A DNA stretch of 64,000 nt from Halomonas korlensis (GCF_900116705.1 NZ_FPBP01000003.1:1-64000), one strand, 5' to 3'; shown: positions 1-10,025, numbered from the stretch's first letter. Translations and numbers: made by a program. The notes: a model not told the origin generated them from the letters alone.

Positions 1-912
1 CCGGGGGCCATGCCCGATATCGAACACTTCCAGCGCGGCATAGCCGGTGCCGATACCAATGTCGCCATCGGCCTGGCCCGGCTCGGCTTCCACGTCGGTT
101 GGTTGAGCCGCGTGGGTGTCGACAGCTTCGGCGACTACCTTCGGCGCACCCTGGAGGCGGAGGGCGTGGACTGCCGACACCTGATCCATGATGCCGAGCA
201 TTCCACAGGGCTGGTGTTCAAGGAGCGCGCCTTTGGCGGTGCCGACCCTCGTGTGGAGTATTTTCGGCGGGGAAGCGCTGCCAGCCACCTGTCACCGGAC
301 GATGCCGCATCGGTGGATTTCTCGGCCGCTCGCCACCTGCATGCCACCGGCATCCCGCCTGCGCTCTCGGCCAGTTGCCGTGAGCTCTCCTGGCACATGC
401 TGGACCAGGCGCGCCGGCACGGCGCCAGCATCTCCTTCGACCCCAACCTGCGACCCAGCCTGTGGTCCAGCCAGGACGAAATGCGCGAGACGCTCAACGC
501 CATGGCCGCCAAGGCCGACTGGGTGCTGCCGGGCCTGGCCGAGGGTCAGCTGCTCACCGGGCGGGTATCACCCGATGATATCGCCGGCTTCTATCTCGAG
601 CGTGGCGCCAAGGCGGTGATCATCAAGCTCGGCCCCGAGGGCAGTTACTACCGTGGGGTCCTTGATGGGCATGAGGCATCGTTCAGCATGGCCGGTGTCG
701 AGGTCGACGAGGTGGTGGATACCGTCGGCGCCGGGGACGGCTTCGCGGTAGGCGTGATCAGCGCGCTGCTTGAGGGGCGCTCACCCCGCGAGGCCGTGCG
801 TCGCGGCAACTTGATCGGCGCCGAGGCCGTTCAGGTGCAGGGCGACATGGAGGGTCTGCCGAGCCGCCAGCGCCTGGCAGAACTCGAAGACGACCTGTCG
901 TCCATGGACTGA
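1..912 (+). CDS. kdgK: 2-dehydro-3-deoxygluconate (KDG) kinase, PfkB family, 5'-truncated by the window
   Basis: Sugar kinase of the ribokinase/PfkB family. The likely reaction is phosphorylation of KDG to KDPG, the step that feeds uronates into the lower Entner-Doudoroff route. The frame is open from base 1 and the usual N-terminal strand of the family is missing, so the true start is upstream; the ATG at 10 is probably internal. Visible are the substrate-side segment TNVAIGLARLGF, SFDPNLRPSLW near residue 145, and the C-terminal PfkB signature DTVGAGDGF near residue 240 with the catalytic Asp. It converges on uxuA with a 16-bp gap. KDG specificity is inferred from the neighbouring mannonate dehydratases; another sugar-acid kinase is possible. 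Confidence 0.85.
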   Translation, partial: PGAMPDIEHFQRGIAGADTNVAIGLARLGFHVGWLSRVGVDSFGDYLRRTLEAEGVDCRHLIHDAEHSTGLVFKERAFGGADPRVEYFRRGSAASHLSPDDAASVDFSAARHLHATGIPPALSASCRELSWHMLDQARRHGASISFDPNLRPSLWSSQDEMRETLNAMAAKADWVLPGLAEGQLLTGRVSPDDIAGFYLERGAKAVIIKLGPEGSYYRGVLDGHEASFSMAGVEVDEVVDTVGAGDGFAVGVISALLEGRSPREAVRRGNLIGAEAVQVQGDMEGLPSRQRLAELEDDLSSMD

Positions 913-928
913 GCCCAACGCGGGTGGA

Positions 929-2104
929 TCAGGTCAGCTGCCGTACGGCGTGCTCCACCCCACGCAGCTCTGCCAACCCCTTGAGGCGTCCGTAAAGCGG
1001 ATAGCCCGGCGCGGTATTGCGGTGCTGGTCGTCGAGGATGTGGTGGCCATGATCGGGGCGCAGCGGCAGGCGTGGGCCGCCCTCCCGCTCGCGACGCCGC
1101 TCTTCGGCCACCAGTGCTGCGATCACTGCGACCATGTCCACATCGCCGTCGAGATGCGCTGCCTCGTGGAAAGAGCGCGGATCCGGCGCCTCGCGTCGGG
1201 TGGCGCGCAGGTGGGCGAAATAGACGTGCGGCCCGAAGCGCCGCGCCATCGCCGCCAGATCGATATCGGGGCGTACCCCGTAGGAGCCGGTGCACAGGGT
1301 CAGGCCATTGGCTGGGCTGGGCACGGCATCGAGCAGCCACTGGGCGTCATCCGGCGTGGAGACCACCCGCGGCAGCCCCAGCATTGGCCGGGGCGGGTCG
1401 TCGGGATGGATCGCCATGCGGATGCCGACTTCCTCTGCGACCGGAATCACCGCCTCAAGGAAGTACGCCAGGTGCTCGCGCAGGCGCGCAGCATCGATGT
1501 CGGCATAAGCGGCCAGCACGCGGCGGAACTGCTCGAGCGTATAGTGCTCCTCGGCGCCCGGCAGGCCGGCGATCAGGGTACTGATCAGGGTATCGCGGCC
1601 GGTCGGGTCCAGGGCCTCGAGATACACCCTGGCCTCTTTCTTCTCGGCATCGGCGTATTCGGCATCGGCGCCCGGTCGGGCGAGCAGGTAGAGGTCGAAG
1701 GCGGCGAAGGCGACCTGGTCGAAGCGTAGCGCCCGGCCGCCGTCCGGTAATGGCCAGGACAGGTCGGTGCGCGTCCAGTCGAGTACCGGCATGAAGTTGT
1801 AGCAGACGGTGTCGATGCCGCAGGCCGCCAGGTTGCGCAGGGTCTGGCAGTAGGTGGCGATCAGGCCATCGCGTTCGGGCAACCCCTGCTTGATCGCCTC
1901 GGGTACCGGCACGCTCTCCACCACCGACCAGGTCAAGCCAGCGGCCTCGATCAGCGCCTTGCGCTCTTGGATCGCCGCGACCGGCCAGACCTCGTCATTG
2001 GCTATCTCGTGCAATGCCGTGACGATACCGGTGGCTCCCGTCTGGCAAATCTCATCCAGGCGGATGGGATCATGGGGGCCGTACCAGCGCCAGGTATGTT
2101 CCAC
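929..2104 (-). CDS. uxuA: D-mannonate dehydratase UxuA
   Basis: Dehydrates D-mannonate to 2-dehydro-3-deoxy-D-gluconate in the cytoplasm. The 391-residue length is close to E. coli UxuA (394). Family-typical blocks include [10 protein letters not shown] at the N terminus, [15 protein letters not shown] near residue 100 and the metal-site region [15 protein letters not shown] near residue 235. The start is GTG at 2104 with a GAGGAG ribosome site just upstream. It is the last gene of the minus-strand uronate operon, 15 bp behind uxuB. A second, unrelated mannonate dehydratase (ManD, 7646-8857) lies in the same operon. Confidence 0.93.
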   Translation of the reverse strand: MEHTWRWYGPHDPIRLDEICQTGATGIVTALHEIANDEVWPVAAIQERKALIEAAGLTWSVVESVPVPEAIKQGLPERDGLIATYCQTLRNLAACGIDTVCYNFMPVLDWTRTDLSWPLPDGGRALRFDQVAFAAFDLYLLARPGADAEYADAEKKEARVYLEALDPTGRDTLISTLIAGLPGAEEHYTLEQFRRVLAAYADIDAARLREHLAYFLEAVIPVAEEVGIRMAIHPDDPPRPMLGLPRVVSTPDDAQWLLDAVPSPANGLTLCTGSYGVRPDIDLAAMARRFGPHVYFAHLRATRREAPDPRSFHEAAHLDGDVDMVAVIAALVAEERRREREGGPRLPLRPDHGHHILDDQHRNTAPGYPLYGRLKGLAELRGVEHAVRQLT

Positions 2105-2119
2105 AGGAGTCTCCTCGTG

Positions 2120-3589
2120 TTAGGTACGCTCGAGAGCGTTCAGAGCCCCGGCGAGACCTTGTTTTGTCAGGGAACGATAGGCATCGAGCACCGCCGCGGC
2201 GAAATCGGAATGGTTGGCCAAAGCCGGGGGGACAACGTCATCCATGGCCAGAAAGGCCGACACCAGCGCATCTGGGTCCTGGCCGTGACGTTCATGGAAT
2301 TCGGCAAAGCGTTTCCCTAATGGGTCGTCCACCTTGTAGACATGACCCTGGCTGTCCCGGCCGGCGGTATAGCGGATCCAGGCGGCCAGACCCAAGGCGA
2401 CGCAAGGCGCCGATTGCCCCGCCTCGAGACGCGCCAGGGCACCCAACAGCCAGCGCTGGGGCAGCTTCTGACTGCCGTCCATGGCGATCTGGTGAAGGCG
2501 GTGGCGCAGGCTGTCATTAGCGAAGCGCTCAAGCAACGAGTCGGCGTAGGCGACCACGTCAGTGCCCTCGGGCATGGCCAGTGTAGGTGCTGCCTCATCC
2601 AACATGTAGCGGCGCAGCAGAGCCCGCAGGTCGTTGCGGCTGACCGCCTCGAACACCGTCTCGACTCCTTCCGACGCCCCCAGGTAGGCCAGTAGCGAGT
2701 GGCTGCCATTGAGCATCCGCAGTTTCATGGTTTCGAAGGGCGCTACGTCGGCGACCATCTCTACACCATCGCTCTGCCAGTCGGGGCGCCCTTGGGGGAA
2801 GTCATCCTCGATGACCCACTGGATGAAGGCTTCACTGACGACGGCATTGGGATCACTGACACCCAAGGTTTCGAGTCGCTTAAAATCAGCCTCGGTCATG
2901 GCCGGCACGATACGGTCGACCATGCTACAAGGGAAGGCGACTTCATGTTCGATCCAGGCGGCCAGTGATTCATCGCGACAGGCCGCCAGTTGAATCACGG
3001 CTGTCCGGGTTCGCCTACCGTTGTCGGGCATATTGTCGCAGCACAGCACGGTGAAGGGGGCTCGCCCGGCGGCCTGTCGACGTGCCAACGCCTCGACAAG
3101 GATACCCAACGCAGTGCGGGGATCCTGGGGATGAGCGATATCCGCCGCGACCATGGGGTCTTCCGTGATCAGCTCACCGTTAGCCGGGTTGAGAAAGTAG
3201 CCCTTCTCGGTCACGGTCAGGGTGACGATGCGCGTCTCGGGGGCGGCCAGCCGCCCCAACAGCGCCTCGATATCCCGCCCCCAGTGACCACTGGCGTCAC
3301 GACCGCTGAAAAGCGTCTCCTCGATTACCCCGATCTCGCGCAGGGTCAGGGTATCGCTATCGGCGTATTCCGCCACGTGGTAGCGATAGCCGGCCTCTCG
3401 CAACGCATCGACCAGCGCCACGTTGGAACGCAGGTTGGCGCTGCTTACGCCCCAAGTGCGGTCACCGCTACGCTGGCGAAACCGCTCCAGGAAGACCGCC
3501 TGGTGTGCGCGATGAAAAGCGCCCAAGCCAAGGTGGACAATCGACACCTGGCCCCTTCGGGCAGCGGCAGGAAAATGGGTTATGGTCAT
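2120..3589 (-). CDS. uxuB: D-fructuronate reductase / mannonate oxidoreductase UxuB
   Basis: Long-chain mannitol dehydrogenase family; interconverts D-fructuronate and D-mannonate with NAD(H). At 489 residues it matches family length. The Rossmann start HLGLGAFHRAHQAVF is near residue 20, CDNMPDNG near residue 160, and the catalytic Lys/Asn/His segment MKLRMLNGSHSLLAYLG near residue 290. It lies between the TRAP permease and uxuA, so it should be co-transcribed with the transporter. In an L-gulonate or glucuronate route it makes the mannonate used by UxuA. Tagaturonate reductase or mannitol dehydrogenase are alternatives within the family; the context favours UxuB. Confidence 0.9.
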   Translation of the reverse strand: MTITHFPAAARRGQVSIVHLGLGAFHRAHQAVFLERFRQRSGDRTWGVSSANLRSNVALVDALREAGYRYHVAEYADSDTLTLREIGVIEETLFSGRDASGHWGRDIEALLGRLAAPETRIVTLTVTEKGYFLNPANGELITEDPMVAADIAHPQDPRTALGILVEALARRQAAGRAPFTVLCCDNMPDNGRRTRTAVIQLAACRDESLAAWIEHEVAFPCSMVDRIVPAMTEADFKRLETLGVSDPNAVVSEAFIQWVIEDDFPQGRPDWQSDGVEMVADVAPFETMKLRMLNGSHSLLAYLGASEGVETVFEAVSRNDLRALLRRYMLDEAAPTLAMPEGTDVVAYADSLLERFANDSLRHRLHQIAMDGSQKLPQRWLLGALARLEAGQSAPCVALGLAAWIRYTAGRDSQGHVYKVDDPLGKRFAEFHERHGQDPDALVSAFLAMDDVVPPALANHSDFAAAVLDAYRSLTKQGLAGALNALERT

Positions 3590-3636
3590 TAATAGCCTTT
3601 TTGGTTATCGAGTGCCGTCTAGTTCAGCCCTATCGT

Positions 3637-4917
3637 CTACTCGCCCATCAACAGGTTGGGCAGCCAAAGCGAGATGGCCGGAATATACGAAACCAGGAAC
3701 AATACAATCAGGTTGCACACCAGGAACGGCACAATGGCACGAGCGACGCTGAGCATCTGAAGATTGCCAATACCGGCTACAACGAACAGGCAAACGCCCA
3801 CGGGGGGTGTCGTCAAGCCGATCATCAGGTTGAGTACCGCCATGACGGCAAAATGAATAGGATCCATGCCGATTCCGGTAGCCACGCCCAGCAACGCTGG
3901 AAACAAAATGATCAGGGCAGCGATCGTCTCCATGAAAGCACCGACGAACAGCAGGATTAGGTTGAGGATCAAGATAACGATAAGGGGATTCTCACTGATC
4001 GACAGGATCCCGGCGGCCACCATCTGCGGAATTTGCTGGCTGGTCAGGATCCAACCGAACAGGTTGGCCAGTCCCACCAACAGCAGCAAACCAGAAGAGG
4101 TCAGCACCGTATCGGTCAGTATCGCCGGCAACTTGCGCCAGGTGAGGCCCTTGTAGACATACATACCGACGATCAGTGCGTAGAGGCTCGCTACGATGGA
4201 CGCTTCCGTCGGGGTGAAGAAGCCGCCGATGATCCCGTAGAGAATGATGGCCGTCATCAGCAGCGCCCAGAAGGCGGTGCGTCCTTCGTGCAGCAACTCG
4301 CGCAGGGTGGATCGGCGCTCCTTGGGATAGCCGCGCCGAACCGCCAGGATATAGACGGTGATCATCATCGCTACACCTAGCAACAGGCCCGGAATCGCAC
4401 CGGCCAGGAACATGCGGCCCACCGAGACCCCTGCCAGCGAGCCGACGATAATCATTGGCACACTGGGCGGAATGATCGGCCCTATGGTGGATGATGCCGC
4501 TGTTACCGCAGCGGCAAACGGCTTGTCGTAACCCGACTTCGCCATCCCCGGGATCATCACCGAGCCGATACTCGCAGCATCGGCTACCGCCGTTCCCGAT
4601 ATGCCACCGAAAATCATTGAGCCACCGACATTGGCCAGCCCCAGCCCACCTCGGATATGCCCCATCAAGGCATTACAGAAACGTACGATGTGCTCGGTGA
4701 TGTTGCCCACATTCATCAAATTGCCCGCGAGCACGAAGCCGGGAATACATAGCAAAACGAAGGTATCGATGCCGGCATACATGCGCTGCGGCACGATAGT
4801 GAGCGATATACCCTCGAGGAGCAGGAAACTGAGAGAGGAAATACCCAATGCGAAGGCGATCGGCATACCCAGAACCAGCAGCACAAGAAAGACACTGAAG
4901 AGTACGATCACTTCCAT
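3637..4917 (-). CDS. dctM: TRAP transporter large permease, DctM type
   Basis: Integral membrane subunit of a tripartite ATP-independent periplasmic (TRAP) transporter. It uses the ion gradient to import a substrate handed over by the binding protein. The 426 residues carry about twelve hydrophobic segments, and the family-typical runs GGSMIFGGISGTAVADAA (near residue 100) and FFTPTEAS (near residue 210) are present. The start overlaps the end of the small permease gene by 10 bp, indicating coupled translation. The surrounding uronate genes make a hexuronate or aldonate the likely substrate. Confidence 0.92.
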   Translation of the reverse strand: MEVIVLFSVFLVLLVLGMPIAFALGISSLSFLLLEGISLTIVPQRMYAGIDTFVLLCIPGFVLAGNLMNVGNITEHIVRFCNALMGHIRGGLGLANVGGSMIFGGISGTAVADAASIGSVMIPGMAKSGYDKPFAAAVTAASSTIGPIIPPSVPMIIVGSLAGVSVGRMFLAGAIPGLLLGVAMMITVYILAVRRGYPKERRSTLRELLHEGRTAFWALLMTAIILYGIIGGFFTPTEASIVASLYALIVGMYVYKGLTWRKLPAILTDTVLTSSGLLLLVGLANLFGWILTSQQIPQMVAAGILSISENPLIVILILNLILLFVGAFMETIAALIILFPALLGVATGIGMDPIHFAVMAVLNLMIGLTTPPVGVCLFVVAGIGNLQMLSVARAIVPFLVCNLIVLFLVSYIPAISLWLPNLLMGE

Positions 4918-5504
4918 GACTCAATCTCCGGCTTGCGCTGCAGGGCGATTAACCCCTCGATAACACCGACAACGCTATAGAAAAGCACCAGTGCGAACAG
5001 CACGACGGTGGAGAAGAAAATGTAAAGCATGGGAACCTTCAAGGTGGGTGAGGTCTGCCATGCCCCATTCTGGGCATATAGCCAGGCGTAGGGCAGCACT
5101 ACGAGAGCGAAGGCGCCGATCATTAAGCTGATCAGAATTTGGTAGCCAGCGCGTGCCCGTAACCCAAGCTTGTGGTGATACAGCTCGACATTGACATGGC
5201 TATGGCGTCGGATTGCGACCCCCGATGACAGCGCCACCATGTAGATGAAAAGATAGCGTGAGAGCTCCTCGGTCCAGGCCGGTGAATAGGGCAGAAATAG
5301 ACGGCCCGATATCTGTAGCAATACCGTGGCGGCAATCGCTACCAACGCCAGGTTGGCAAGCAGCACGAATAGCCCATCGACCCAGCCCAGCACACGCCCG
5401 ATCGGCCCCGTAAGCTTCGGAACCTCGGCCATCGCCTCCAGACTTGGCGCTTGATATTCGTCTCGTCCTGCCCTCGGCGTATGTCCTTGATTAGGAGAAT
5501 CCAT
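4908..5504 (-). CDS. dctQ: TRAP transporter small permease, DctQ type
   Basis: Small membrane subunit of the TRAP transporter, 198 residues. A roughly 35-residue polar N-terminal extension is followed by four hydrophobic segments. The family marker WTEELSRYLFIYMVALSSG sits near residue 80, followed by RRHSHVNVELYH. It lies between dctP and dctM and overlaps dctM. The polar N terminus is longer than in many DctQ proteins, and a later start cannot be excluded. Confidence 0.88.
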   Translation of the reverse strand: MDSPNQGHTPRAGRDEYQAPSLEAMAEVPKLTGPIGRVLGWVDGLFVLLANLALVAIAATVLLQISGRLFLPYSPAWTEELSRYLFIYMVALSSGVAIRRHSHVNVELYHHKLGLRARAGYQILISLMIGAFALVVLPYAWLYAQNGAWQTSPTLKVPMLYIFFSTVVLFALVLFYSVVGVIEGLIALQRKPEIESWK

Positions 5505-5582
5505 AGACTACCTCTTGGAGAGCTTGGCCTCCCCGGCATGCATGGAAGTGGGCGCGGACAGTTACCGCGCCCTCAGGGTGAG

Positions 5583-6551
5583 TTAAAGATTCTGGATCGC
5601 GTCGAACAATTCGCGCTGCTCTTCAGACAAGGCTTCCAGGACGGCCGGACGTGCCTTTTCCGCAAACGCCTCAGTGTCGACCTCGACGAACTCCATGCCG
5701 CGCTCCGTGAGTGATTCCTCCAGGCGCTGCTGATCCTCTTCGAACAGCTCGGCCTGATAGGTCTGCATCTCCTCGGCGGCATCAAACACCACCTGACGCA
5801 GCTCGTCGGACATGCTGTCGAGCTGGTTCTTGCCGATCACCACATAGATCCAGCTACGCACATGGCCAGTGAGGTTCACGTAGTCCTGCACTTCGTAGAA
5901 GCTGGCGCTTTCGATCAGGCTCAGTGGATTCTCCTGCCCCTCGATGGTGTTCTGCTGCAAGGCCGTGAACACTTCACTGAAGGCCATGGGAGTCGGTCGT
6001 GCGCCTAGGGCTTCCCAGGTATCGACGAATAGCGGCACGTTGGGAACCCGCAAACGCAAGTCATCCAGCTCATCCGGCTGAGTGATGGGTTCGTTGGAAG
6101 TCAGATGGCGCGGGCCACGCTCGAACCAGGCGATCGGTACCAGATTGGTACGCTCAGTGATCTGCGCTTCGATCTCCTCGCCGATCTCGCCCTCGACCGC
6201 CTGACGCATATGCTCGGAATCGCGGAAGGCGTAAGGCACTGCCATCATGGCCGCCTTGGGCGCCCAGTTCTGCAGACTCTCGCCGGTGATGGTCATGTCG
6301 GCCGTGCCCAGCTGGATGCTGTTGATCACATCCATTTCATTGCCTAACTGCTCGTTAGGGAAGAGCTGCACCTCGATGCGGCCGTCGGAGTTGGCTTCTA
6401 CCTTCTCCTTGAACTTTACCGCGGCCTGGTGCCAGATGTTCTCCTCATTGGCCAGGTGACCGAATTTCAGGGTGATGTCTGCCGCTAGGGTAGCCTGGCT
6501 ACCGATCAGGGCCGCTCCGAGGACGGCGCCGGTGAAGAGCTGTTTAATCAT
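5583..6551 (-). CDS. dctP: TRAP transporter periplasmic solute-binding protein, DctP family
   Basis: Periplasmic receptor of the TRAP system, 322 residues. It begins with a Sec signal peptide (IKQLFTGAVLGAALIGSQAT, cleavage near residue 23) and continues ADITLKFGHLANEENIWH, typical of DctP. The ligand-binding Arg region LRLRVPNVPLFVDTWEALG is near residue 165. The AGGAG ribosome site is strong. Expected ligands from context are glucuronate, galacturonate or L-gulonate; the sequence alone does not fix which. Confidence 0.9.
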   Translation of the reverse strand: MIKQLFTGAVLGAALIGSQATLAADITLKFGHLANEENIWHQAAVKFKEKVEANSDGRIEVQLFPNEQLGNEMDVINSIQLGTADMTITGESLQNWAPKAAMMAVPYAFRDSEHMRQAVEGEIGEEIEAQITERTNLVPIAWFERGPRHLTSNEPITQPDELDDLRLRVPNVPLFVDTWEALGARPTPMAFSEVFTALQQNTIEGQENPLSLIESASFYEVQDYVNLTGHVRSWIYVVIGKNQLDSMSDELRQVVFDAAEEMQTYQAELFEEDQQRLEESLTERGMEFVEVDTEAFAEKARPAVLEALSEEQRELFDAIQNL

Positions 6552-6610
6552 GGTGAAACTCCTGCACGTTGCTGTTGTGCGTTGTGGTAGGACTGGATTG
6601 GCATACCCCG

Positions 6611-7633
6611 TCAGCTGCCGATCTGGATCAGCACCTTACGAGCCTTTTCGGGATGATGATCGAGCATGTCGATGGCGCCGGGCATCTCTGTCAGAGGCAG
6701 GCGATGGCTGACCAGCGCCAGCGGATCGAGACGCCCTGAAGCCATGAGATCGATCACCTCCGGAAACTTGCGATTGTTCAATCGCGAGCCGACCAAGGTC
6801 AGCTCCTTCTTGATTACCTCCAGCTGCACCAAGTCACTGGGATTGGGATTGAAACCCAGCAGTCCAATACGCCCCGCCGGCGAAGCGATACGCAGCATCT
6901 GCGGCAGTAGCGCTGGGACGCAGGCGGCATCGGCGATCAGCGGGATCCCCTCGCCCCCTGTCAACGCCTGTATGGCGGCCTCGATATCCTCTTCACTACC
7001 ATTGAAGGTTCGCGTCGCGCCCAATTCACGCGCCGTGGACAAGCGTTCGTCGATCACGTCGGCGACCGTGATGTCCTCGATACCCAAGGCACGCGCCATC
7101 TGCAGGATGGTCAGGCCGATGACACCGGCGCCGAAGATCAGCAGACGATCACCCGGGATGGGCTGCATGCGATCCAGCACGTTGGCGGCGATGGTATACG
7201 GCTCGACCAGGGCAGCCGCATCCAGACCCACGCTTTCGGGAAGGAGGTGAGCATTGGCGGCCGGCACGTTGACCCGCTCCTCAAAACCGCCGTTGCGGTG
7301 CACCCCGATCACTTCGAGAGCGGTGCAGACATTGGGACGGCCGATACGGCAGGGATAGCACTCGCCGCAGTTCACTACAGGGTCGATGCACACGCGATCC
7401 CCGATCGAGAGGCCCTCGACACCCTCGCCAAGCGCCTCGACCGTGCCGGCAAACTCATGGCCGGTAATGCGAGGAAAACGCACGAAGGCGTTGTCGCCAT
7501 GGATGATGTGCATGTCAGACCCACAAATTCCCGCATAGGCGACGCGAACGAGCACTTCACCGGGAGCGGCCTGGGGCACTTCAACCTCGGTGATGGTGTA
7601 GTCCAAGGGCGCCCTGACTTGAAAAGCTTGCAT
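6611..7633 (-). CDS. Zinc-dependent alcohol dehydrogenase, probably L-gulonate 5-dehydrogenase (RspB-like)
   Basis: Medium-chain zinc dehydrogenase, 340 residues. The catalytic zinc site is GHEFAG near residue 60, the structural zinc Cys cluster CGECYPCRIGRPNVC near residue 90, and the NAD-binding GAGVIGLT near residue 165. It follows manD by 12 bp with a GGAGG site. The same pairing is known in Chromohalobacter, where the dehydrogenase oxidises L-gulonate to D-fructuronate, and in E. coli rspAB. With uxuB and uxuA alongside, a complete route L-gulonate to fructuronate to mannonate to KDG can be drawn. The substrate is inferred from this context. Confidence 0.8.
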   Translation of the reverse strand: MQAFQVRAPLDYTITEVEVPQAAPGEVLVRVAYAGICGSDMHIIHGDNAFVRFPRITGHEFAGTVEALGEGVEGLSIGDRVCIDPVVNCGECYPCRIGRPNVCTALEVIGVHRNGGFEERVNVPAANAHLLPESVGLDAAALVEPYTIAANVLDRMQPIPGDRLLIFGAGVIGLTILQMARALGIEDITVADVIDERLSTARELGATRTFNGSEEDIEAAIQALTGGEGIPLIADAACVPALLPQMLRIASPAGRIGLLGFNPNPSDLVQLEVIKKELTLVGSRLNNRKFPEVIDLMASGRLDPLALVSHRLPLTEMPGAIDMLDHHPEKARKVLIQIGS

Positions 7634-7645
7634 CTTATTGCCTCC

Positions 7646-8857
7646 TTACCAATGCCATAGCGTGCCGTCTTCGAGACGATTGACCGGCAGACTGGCGCGC
7701 TTATAGGGATATTGCTGGGCCAGTTTCTCGTCGATATCCACGCCGTGTCCGGGAGCTTCGCCGACGATGAAGTGTCCATCCTCAAAACGAAAATCGTGGG
7801 GAAAAACCTCGTCGGTCTCCTCGGTATGGGGCATATGCTCCTGAATACCAAAGTTGGGCACCCAGGTGTCGAAGTGGATGGCCGCACCCAGACACACCGG
7901 CGACAGATCGGTGGGGCCATGAAAGCCGGTGCGCACGTGATAGAGCCCGGCCAGGTCAGCAACCCGCCGCATATGGGTGATGCCGCCACCATGGGAGAGT
8001 GGCATGCGGATATAGTCGATCAACTGATTCTCGAGCAGCTCCCGATAGTCATGAATCGAGTTGAAGACTTCCCCTACCGCCAGGGGTGTGGTCGTGTGCT
8101 GGCGAATCAGGCGGAAGCTTTCCTGATTTTCGGCCGGGACGCAGTCCTCCAGCCAGAACAGGTGATAGGGCTCGACTTCCTTGCCCAGCCGTGCCGCCTC
8201 GATGGGCGTCAGGCGGTGATGGACGTCGTGCAATACATGTAAATCGTCACCGAAGCGTTCACGCACGGCGGCGAACAGCTTGGGGACATGATTCAGGTAT
8301 TTTTCGGTGCTCCAGACGTGCTCGGCGGGAAGCTCGGCATCCGCCGGCTCGTAGCGCTCACCCTCACGTTTCGCGACTCCATAGATCGTAGGAATGCCGG
8401 GGACACCGGCCTGAACACGCACCGCCCGATAGCCGAGCTTGACGTGCGTCTCGACCTCATCGAGACAGGTCTCGATATCCTTGCCGGTACAGTGAGCATA
8501 GGTCATCACCCGCTCGCGGCTCTTGCCGCCCAGTAGTTGGTAGAGCGGCATCCCGGCAAGCTTGGCCTTGATGTCCCAGAGCGCAACATCCACCGCGGCG
8601 ATGGCACTCATGGTCACCGGACCGCGACGCCAGTACGCGCCACGGTAGAAATAGTGCCAGATGTCCTCGATTTGCTGAGGATCGCGGCCGATAAGCGCCG
8701 GGATCACGTGCTCATCGAGATAGGCCATCACGGCCATCTCGCGGCCGTTGAGGGTGGCGTCACCGATGCCGTAGACGCCCTCATCGGTAACGATCTTGAG
8801 GGTCACGAAGTTACGCCCCGGAGAGGTCACGATGGTGTAGGCCTGTTCAATCTTCAC
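7646..8857 (-). CDS. manD: Enolase-superfamily D-mannonate dehydratase ManD / RspA
   Basis: Acid-sugar dehydratase of the mandelate racemase/ManD group, 403 residues. Visible are the N-terminal capping domain with [11 protein letters not shown] and [10 protein letters not shown], then the barrel with [10 protein letters not shown] (metal and catalytic region, near residue 210), [19 protein letters not shown] and [10 protein letters not shown]. The start is GTG, overlapping the regulator's stop codon as GTGA, so the two are translationally coupled. Some ManD proteins, including Chromohalobacter ones, are known to be slow on mannonate. With UxuA in the same operon this copy may be auxiliary. 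Confidence 0.88.
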   Translation of the reverse strand: MKIEQAYTIVTSPGRNFVTLKIVTDEGVYGIGDATLNGREMAVMAYLDEHVIPALIGRDPQQIEDIWHYFYRGAYWRRGPVTMSAIAAVDVALWDIKAKLAGMPLYQLLGGKSRERVMTYAHCTGKDIETCLDEVETHVKLGYRAVRVQAGVPGIPTIYGVAKREGERYEPADAELPAEHVWSTEKYLNHVPKLFAAVRERFGDDLHVLHDVHHRLTPIEAARLGKEVEPYHLFWLEDCVPAENQESFRLIRQHTTTPLAVGEVFNSIHDYRELLENQLIDYIRMPLSHGGGITHMRRVADLAGLYHVRTGFHGPTDLSPVCLGAAIHFDTWVPNFGIQEHMPHTEETDEVFPHDFRFEDGHFIVGEAPGHGVDIDEKLAQQYPYKRASLPVNRLEDGTLWHW

Positions 8858-9591
8858 TGGCTAAGCTCCATGATGTGGGCGGAGGGCTGCTGGGTCTCGA
8901 ACATATCGGGGAACCGGCGCATGAGCTCTGGCAATGAGTGTAGAATCTCGCGCTGGTGGACGCCCATCGCACGAGACGCTCCTGCAGGATCTCGGTCGAC
9001 GATGGCATCGACGATTGCCTGATGCTGGTCGGCCAGCTTGGGAATAGGCGTCGACTCTGGAATACTCAGATACCGCACCCGATCAAGCTGAGCCTTGACC
9101 TCCTCGGTGACTCGCCAGGCGGCCGCTTGGCCGATCCCTAGCGCCAAGGCGCGATGAAACGCCTCGTCGAGCTGAAAGAAACGGTCGTAGTCGTCCGTTT
9201 CGCTGCAGCGTCGCTGGCGCTCGATCAGTTCGTGCAGCTCATTCAGGGTGCGAGCGTCCAGCCCTTCCTCCGCCGCGGCATGCGCGACGGCCACTTCGAT
9301 CGCCTCGCGTACGAAGCGGGCCTGAAGCACGGCCTGCTGGGACACCCTCACCACATAGGTTCCACGCTGGGGGCGTACTTCGAGCAGCCCCGCCTCAGAG
9401 AGCCGAATGAAAGCCTCGCGCACCGGCTGGCGACTCACTGAGACGGTCTCGGCGATCTCCTTCTCCGACAGTGCCTGTCCCGGCACAAGCACCATCCGAA
9501 TGATCGACTGACGCAGCACCTGATAGAGCCGTTCACGAACTGAGCCGCTTTCGCGTGTCTCCTGCCATAGCCCCTGCAAGGTCATGTTCAT
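8854..9591 (-). CDS. GntR-family transcriptional regulator with FCD effector domain
   Basis: Likely local regulator of the uronate operon, 245 residues. The N-terminal winged helix-turn-helix is seen as [38 protein letters not shown] in shortened form (about residues 40-80). The C-terminal all-helical FCD domain follows, with candidate metal and ligand His/Asp residues near 120-215. The first ATG codes MNMTLQGLW; a start two codons later is equally possible. It is the first gene of the minus-strand operon and overlaps manD by 4 bp. By family precedent it probably responds to a sugar acid such as mannonate or fructuronate. Confidence 0.9.
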   Translation of the reverse strand: MNMTLQGLWQETRESGSVRERLYQVLRQSIIRMVLVPGQALSEKEIAETVSVSRQPVREAFIRLSEAGLLEVRPQRGTYVVRVSQQAVLQARFVREAIEVAVAHAAAEEGLDARTLNELHELIERQRRCSETDDYDRFFQLDEAFHRALALGIGQAAAWRVTEEVKAQLDRVRYLSIPESTPIPKLADQHQAIVDAIVDRDPAGASRAMGVHQREILHSLPELMRRFPDMFETQQPSAHIMELSQ

Positions 9592-9646
9592 GGTGCTCGC
9601 CCCGGTTAGGAAGGAAGGGAGGCCATGCCTCCATACCTGATATGAC

Positions 9647-9662
9647 TAGTATGGTAGTATGG
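9647..9662. promoter_or_regulatory. Tandem 8-bp repeat upstream of the uronate operon; candidate GntR operator
   Basis: TAGTATGGTAGTATGG is two perfect copies of TAGTATGG, about 55 bp upstream of the regulator start. On the minus strand a weak -35-like TTGCCA directly precedes it, so it would lie in the spacer of a possible promoter. The operator role is inferred from position only. Confidence 0.4.
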
Positions 9663-9720
9663 CAATGAAATATTTTCGCCTCGACTTTGGTATAAAGTCA
9701 GACGTAATAGTGCAGGGAGG

Positions 9721-9855
9721 CAAGGGGACCCAAAACGGGCGTGCCACGAGACGGCCAGCCACATGGAACTCGACGTCATCGGTGAGCTATGCCGCTACTT
9801 TGGCTGCCAGGTGAGAGAATTCGTTAACTACAGCGAGGTGCCGAAAAAGGGGTAA
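9721..9855 (+). pseudogene. Remnant of an XRE/Cro-type helix-turn-helix regulator
   Basis: The stretch 9763-9855 codes MELDVIGELCRYFGCQ and about 14 more residues before a stop. This matches the C-terminal half of small XRE regulators, whose pattern is 'LD.L..LC..L.CQ..DLL.Y'. Upstream, TGVPR and ETASH of the recognition helix appear in two different frames, so the start has decayed by frameshift. It lies immediately beyond the uronate promoter, at the left edge of the variable region. Confidence 0.5.
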
Positions 9856-10025
9856 AGCCAGTAAATAGAGGGGGGCTAAATATCTCGAGTGATTCACTTA
9901 CTGATGTCGATTAAAACCCTCGCTTTACCAGCAAACCTAACGGAGAAGCCGTGCTCTCTCGATCCGTTGCTTCAGAAGATGGATCCCCTTGCTCAGGAGC
10001 CTGAAGAGCTCAAGCTTGGCTTGGC

